Shown here in pieces: positions 60,462-64,000 of a stretch of DNA of 64,000 nt. The notes under the pieces were generated by a model. That model did not search any database. It saw nothing but the letters and a program-made list of their open reading frames with translations, and was not told the DNA's origin. Position 1 is the first letter of the stretch; every line of letters starts with the position of its first letter. The stretch lies in NCBI RefSeq assembly GCF_932294415.1, contig NC_065536.1, positions 13,547,974 through 13,611,973 of the forward strand, in the 5' to 3' direction. The translations under genes were made by a program, and so were the position numbers. This DNA is from Quercus robur. Taxonomy: Eukaryota > Streptophyta > Magnoliopsida > Fagales > Fagaceae.

Positions 60462-60598
60462 ATGCACATATTAGAGCTATAAAATTAAAGTACCTAATTT
60501 ACATTTTAAATTGTTTAATAGTACTCTTTTATACTACAACACAAAGTAGGAACATTGTGTGTGTGTATATATATAATACTCGATTTTTCCCCCTATAA

Positions 60599-61609
60599 GA
60601 GCATCCACATCAGTGGGTGCATAATCTTCTAAAATACAAAAATCCCTTCATTTTACACATTTTGGCCAAAAAACACCCACATTAGTGGGTGTAAAATTGT
60701 GTATTTATACACAATTGTTACAGTAACCGTGCATATATACACGATTACTGTAGCTCTTGTATTTGATATTTTAATTATTTTCCAATTTGGCTCCCTTTTT
60801 TCTCTCTCTTCTTCCTCTGAAACGAACTTGGACTTTTCTCTTCTCCCTCATATTCTTGCTTCTCTGTTACAGACCAACACTGGTCAAGAAAGTATCAACC
60901 AAATACAAACACATCATCACCCAACTATCACTGGTCTACCACCACAACCCATTTCAACATTTGATAATCCAAACACAAAATCAACAAAATCAAACCAAAA
61001 ATAACTTAAAATCAACACAAAACAAATTAAAATCAACTCAAACCCCATTGGAAAACCCCTCCCAAACCCAACTCAAAATCAACCCAAAATAAAATCAGCT
61101 CAAAATCAAACTCAAAATCCATAGAAAATCAACTCAAAATTAAACCATTAACTGAAAACCCATAACCCAAACCCAAAATCAAAATCAAATACAAACCCAA
61201 TGGTGGCAGAGACTTAAGGGATCTGAGAATTAAGGAGAGAGATGAGGGATTTCCTTATGTTTCAATCATCTTCATCTTCATCATCATCATCATCATCATC
61301 ATCTTCTCTTTTCCTTGTAGCTTTCGAACTGTCAAAAAAAAAAAAAAAAAAGATGCAGAGACTTTGAGGGATGAGAGAGGGGCGGAGACTTTGTGGGTTA
61401 GGGAAAGTGAGAGGCAGATACTTTATGGGTTAGGTGGGGTAGGTGGGAAATAATAAAAAAAAGTGATAAAAAATATTATTTTAATAAAAAAGTGTGTATA
61501 ATAGATAAACTGATATGAGTGTTTTGTAAAAGTGATTGTGTAAAATAAAAAAAGTAGGTTTTTTGTGTAAAATAGACGGAATCTTTTCCACGAGCTGATG
61601 TGGTTGCTT
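60599..61609. mobile_element. PIF/Harbinger-like non-autonomous element, 1011 bp
   Basis: The left end is GAGCATCCACATCAGTGG and the complemented right end is AAGCAACCACATCAGCTCG. The 3-bp flanks are TAA on both sides (60596-60598, 61610-61612). The subterminal region repeats CCACAT(C/T)AGTGGGTG. The interior is non-coding, with a CAT microsatellite at about 61274-61303. Confidence 0.72.
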
Positions 61610-61724
61610 TAACAGATTATTGACTCTGCTACTATGACTATTTTTTCTTATGTTTCAATTACAATATTATAGAACTAAACTTATTGTTTTTATTCCTCTA
61701 AAAAAAAACTTAGGTTATGTTTGG

Positions 61725-62365
61725 TGTAGGGACACGATTTGTAACGACCCATGAATAACGTTGGGCTCATATGCAAAGGGCCCCAACAATATGATTTGTA
61801 GAGAGTGGGCTTGAAAGGCATGACCTTGGGCACAGTTGGGCGGTTTAATCGTGGCCTCTATGGAAGCTCTTATATGGGCGGGCTTGGCTTGACTAGCTAA
61901 GCCCTCCATTAATACGGGTTATAGGACTTAAGTCCTCGGACGGCGTCCGAGGAGCCTTGTATCCTTACTTTTCTCCCTTTTTTGCAGGGATCGAGAGAGA
62001 GAGCCCTCCATTCTTCTGGGGGGTTTTTCCTTTTATACTAGTGTTCCTTTTCCCTTTTAGAGTCCACGTGTAAGTTTTACTTTCTGGGGTGCAGACCTGT
62101 CCTGTCAACCCATACCTAGAGTGGTTTGGGGTCGTTGGGAAAGTTAAAGGGCATGGTTTAGAGTATGGGCTTGTCAGGTACAGGGTTTTGTATTATGATG
62201 TTAGCAGTTTTTTCCCTTGCCCTGCCCCTACACTCAGTTTGCTCCTTTCTTTAGGCATTTAGTGAAGTGCCGAGCATGAGGTCATCCTCGGCAATGGCTC
62301 TCCTCGGCTTGGGCCCTGAGCCCTAATGTAGAGTGGGCCTGGGCCGCGAATTCTCTGGCCCCACA
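61725..62365 (-). repeat. 3' LTR of minus-strand element
   Basis: 641 bp, plus-strand ends TGTAGGGACACGATTTG and CTCTGGCCCCACA. Closely related to the solo LTR at 27260-27932. Confidence 0.85.
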
Positions 62366-63084
62366 ATAGCCCCTCAAAATCCTGCTGCCAGACTTTTAGT
62401 CGGGAAGAAGGGTTTTGATAATGTTGGGCTTACATCATAGCTTGCTCAGATTCTACACTCTATTAATATTTGTGTTTTTCCATTTACATGGGAGACGTGC
62501 CAAATTAAGAGGCATTCCTTTACCCACTCACGTGGAGTCCTTTGACGCTTCTATACTCGAGGCGCGCCTTCACGAGAATCTTTTGATCCTACGGTTACGA
62601 ATGGCGTTGGAACTCGAGCCAACTCTTCCTTATCCGTAGCATTCCTTGGAAAGCTGCATGAATTGAATGCCACCACCTTACCCTTTATATGAGTAGGATA
62701 GGAGGTTGTTCTCCTTACATTCAAACCCTTCGGCTCTCTTTAAAATCATAATCCTTTAGCCATAATCACAGTTTTCATATTCAGTGTTATCCACCCCTTG
62801 TGCAATATGTTTGAGACACGGACAGGGGTATTGGAACTACATCCGCCACAAAGGCGCCGGGTCCTTCTGAGACTCAAGGTGGCGTGGTCTGGACAAGGGA
62901 GGCACAGATTCAAGATAATCTTCTGCCTTGACAAGGGGGAAATGACATTTCTCCCTCTTTCAGTCAAAATCCGAAGCAGGTATTGGTCGCACCAGATGCT
63001 TGGTGCGTTAGAAGTAAGGTTTTCCGCCATCAGCGCCGTCTGCTATATTGCAGGCGTGGTTACGTGGAGGCCCATCAACTTCCG

Positions 63085-63215
63085 GCTGCCTGCACCTTTT
63101 CTTCAACGGTGCTGGTCCCAAGTTGGGTTCCCGGCACCTTTTCTTCAGCTGCGCTAGCCCGAAGTCGGGCTCTCTGCACCTTTTCTTCAACGCTGCAAGC
63201 CCCAAGTTGGGCTCT
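63085..63215 (-). repeat. Minisatellite of about 45 bp, three units
   Basis: GCACCTTTTCTTCA followed by CCAAGTTGGGCTC-type words repeat three times at about 45-bp spacing. The minus-strand frame reads a 15-residue repeat (ALKKRCREPDFGLAQ type). Confidence 0.8.
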
Positions 63216-63882
63216 TTTGCTGCCTGAGTTATAGGCATGTAAAAGTATTGAGGAATGGCTTCCTTAGACGAAATTTTGAAGCGGCAACACATCTCTTCTT
63301 GGCACCTCTTCTTCGGCTTTTTCTTCATTCCCTTGTATCTTTTCTTTTCGCTTGTGTAGTTAGTTTCAGTATGAGCTCATTTAAGCTCTTTCATTGTACG
63401 CTGTACTGTTTCTTTGTCTTAATAAAAAATGAATTTATTCCTTTTTAAATATTTTTCCTTTCTACAACAATTATTTTGTGAATGGGTATGCTACATGTGT
63501 ATTTTTCTTTCAATGATACTTAGAGCAGGAAACCTTGAAACAGAACCCTACTAATTCTAATTTATCAACATTACCAGGCACAATAATGATAACTCCCAGT
63601 AGATTAAACTCATGAAACTAACCGAGATAACAGCTGAATACTCTGTAATGCATGCGAGGCGACCGTCCGAGAACGATAAACTCTAAATAACTCATCCGAG
63701 AGGGTAGCCGAGTAGTGAGGGACTTTAACTGTGTTTTGACAACGTATGGCCCTATATTGCAGTTGCACCAATTCCCTTGGTACTGAGGATCCGAGGATAG
63801 GCTGGGGAATCCATGCAGTTTTGGGATTAGCTCGACTATCAATGGGGAACTCTTTCCCGGGGTAGATTCTAAGGACCATATA

Positions 63883-63950
63883 ACGTCCAGGTTGTGTCCA
63901 AACCTCGTATTGTCTGGTTCTGTCCAAAACTTGTAGTTTTTATTTATTGA
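63883..63950 (-). repeat. Single inverted copy of the 79-bp array unit
   Basis: The complement reads CTACAAGTTTTGGACAGAAC then CAGACAATACGAGG, matching the start of the unit at 4013-6775. It may mark the edge of a further array beyond the window. Confidence 0.75.
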
Positions 63951-64000
63951 TTTATTTTCCAAAAATTAGCCCCTTGACCAAGGTGGGGAGGGGTTAGCTT

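Larger units (their letters stand above)
61725..64000 (-). mobile_element. Second non-autonomous LTR element, minus strand, cut by window end
   Basis: The 3' LTR lies at 61725-62365 (minus strand TG..CA), followed by polypurine tract complement ATAGCCCCTCAA. The interior continues to 64000 without gag-pol. It shares interior sequence with the 2988 element: the CCTGCTTCGGATTTTG word, PLKKRCR(E/Q)PE then GADGGK, and one or more 79-bp array units near 63883-63950. Its 5' LTR and left target duplication lie outside the window. Confidence 0.82.

Overview
This window is plant nuclear DNA, from a woody eudicot. It is AT-rich, with introns bounded by GT..AG, eukaryotic tRNA promoters and many retrotransposon and transposon remnants. 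The gene content (an AT74-type phosphoglycerate-mutase-like family, a plant PIEZO homologue, a FANTASTIC FOUR protein) is eudicot. The repeat families look oak/chestnut-like to me, but the family-level placement is inference.

Genes. Four AT74-like genes or gene pieces lie on the minus strand. Copy 1 (1391-1853) is an intact first exon whose second exon is off the left edge. Copy 2 (20567-24255) is complete, with two exons and 297 codons. Copy 3 (31301-31754) is an intact first exon with no second exon that I can find. Copy 4 (32450-32809) is decayed and has lost its catalytic RHG motif. A PIEZO mechanosensitive-channel homologue survives as two plus-strand pieces on either side of this cluster. 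The N-terminal exons are at 17766-18872; a middle-to-late piece at 37767-40215 carries at least six frame lesions and lacks the pore end. An intact tRNA-Ser(UGA) lies at 42008-42089. A single-exon FANTASTIC FOUR gene lies at 45591-46580 on the minus strand.

Layout. Bases 1-15.0 kb (block A) and 21.1-29.35 kb (block B) are diverged copies of one segment carrying AT74-like copies 1 and 2 and their upstream DNA. Insertions present in only one block date to after the duplication. In A these are a 7.6-kb LTR element at 2988-10577, a hAT-like element at 12955-13924 and a SINE at 14687-14866. In B they are a solo LTR at 27260-27932, a MITE near 26.7-26.9 kb and a Helitron at 28385-29098. From 29 to 37 kb there are more AT74-like remnants, LINE debris, a 1.1-kb hAT element with a perfect 8-bp target duplication, a SINE and a foldback element. 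From 47 to 64 kb there is gene-poor DNA with MITEs, SINEs, a MULE-like element, a second Helitron holding a solo LTR, two TIR elements and, at the right edge, a minus-strand LTR element running off the window.

The most unusual object is the 2988-10577 LTR element. Its two LTRs are 752 bp each, with a perfect 5-bp target duplication, a primer-binding site and a polypurine tract, but I see no gag-pol. Its interior carries about 35 head-to-tail copies of a 79-80 bp unit, with a superimposed 477-bp (six-unit) higher-order period. The same unit occurs in the related element at the right edge. Positions and similarities were read by eye, with no alignment run.
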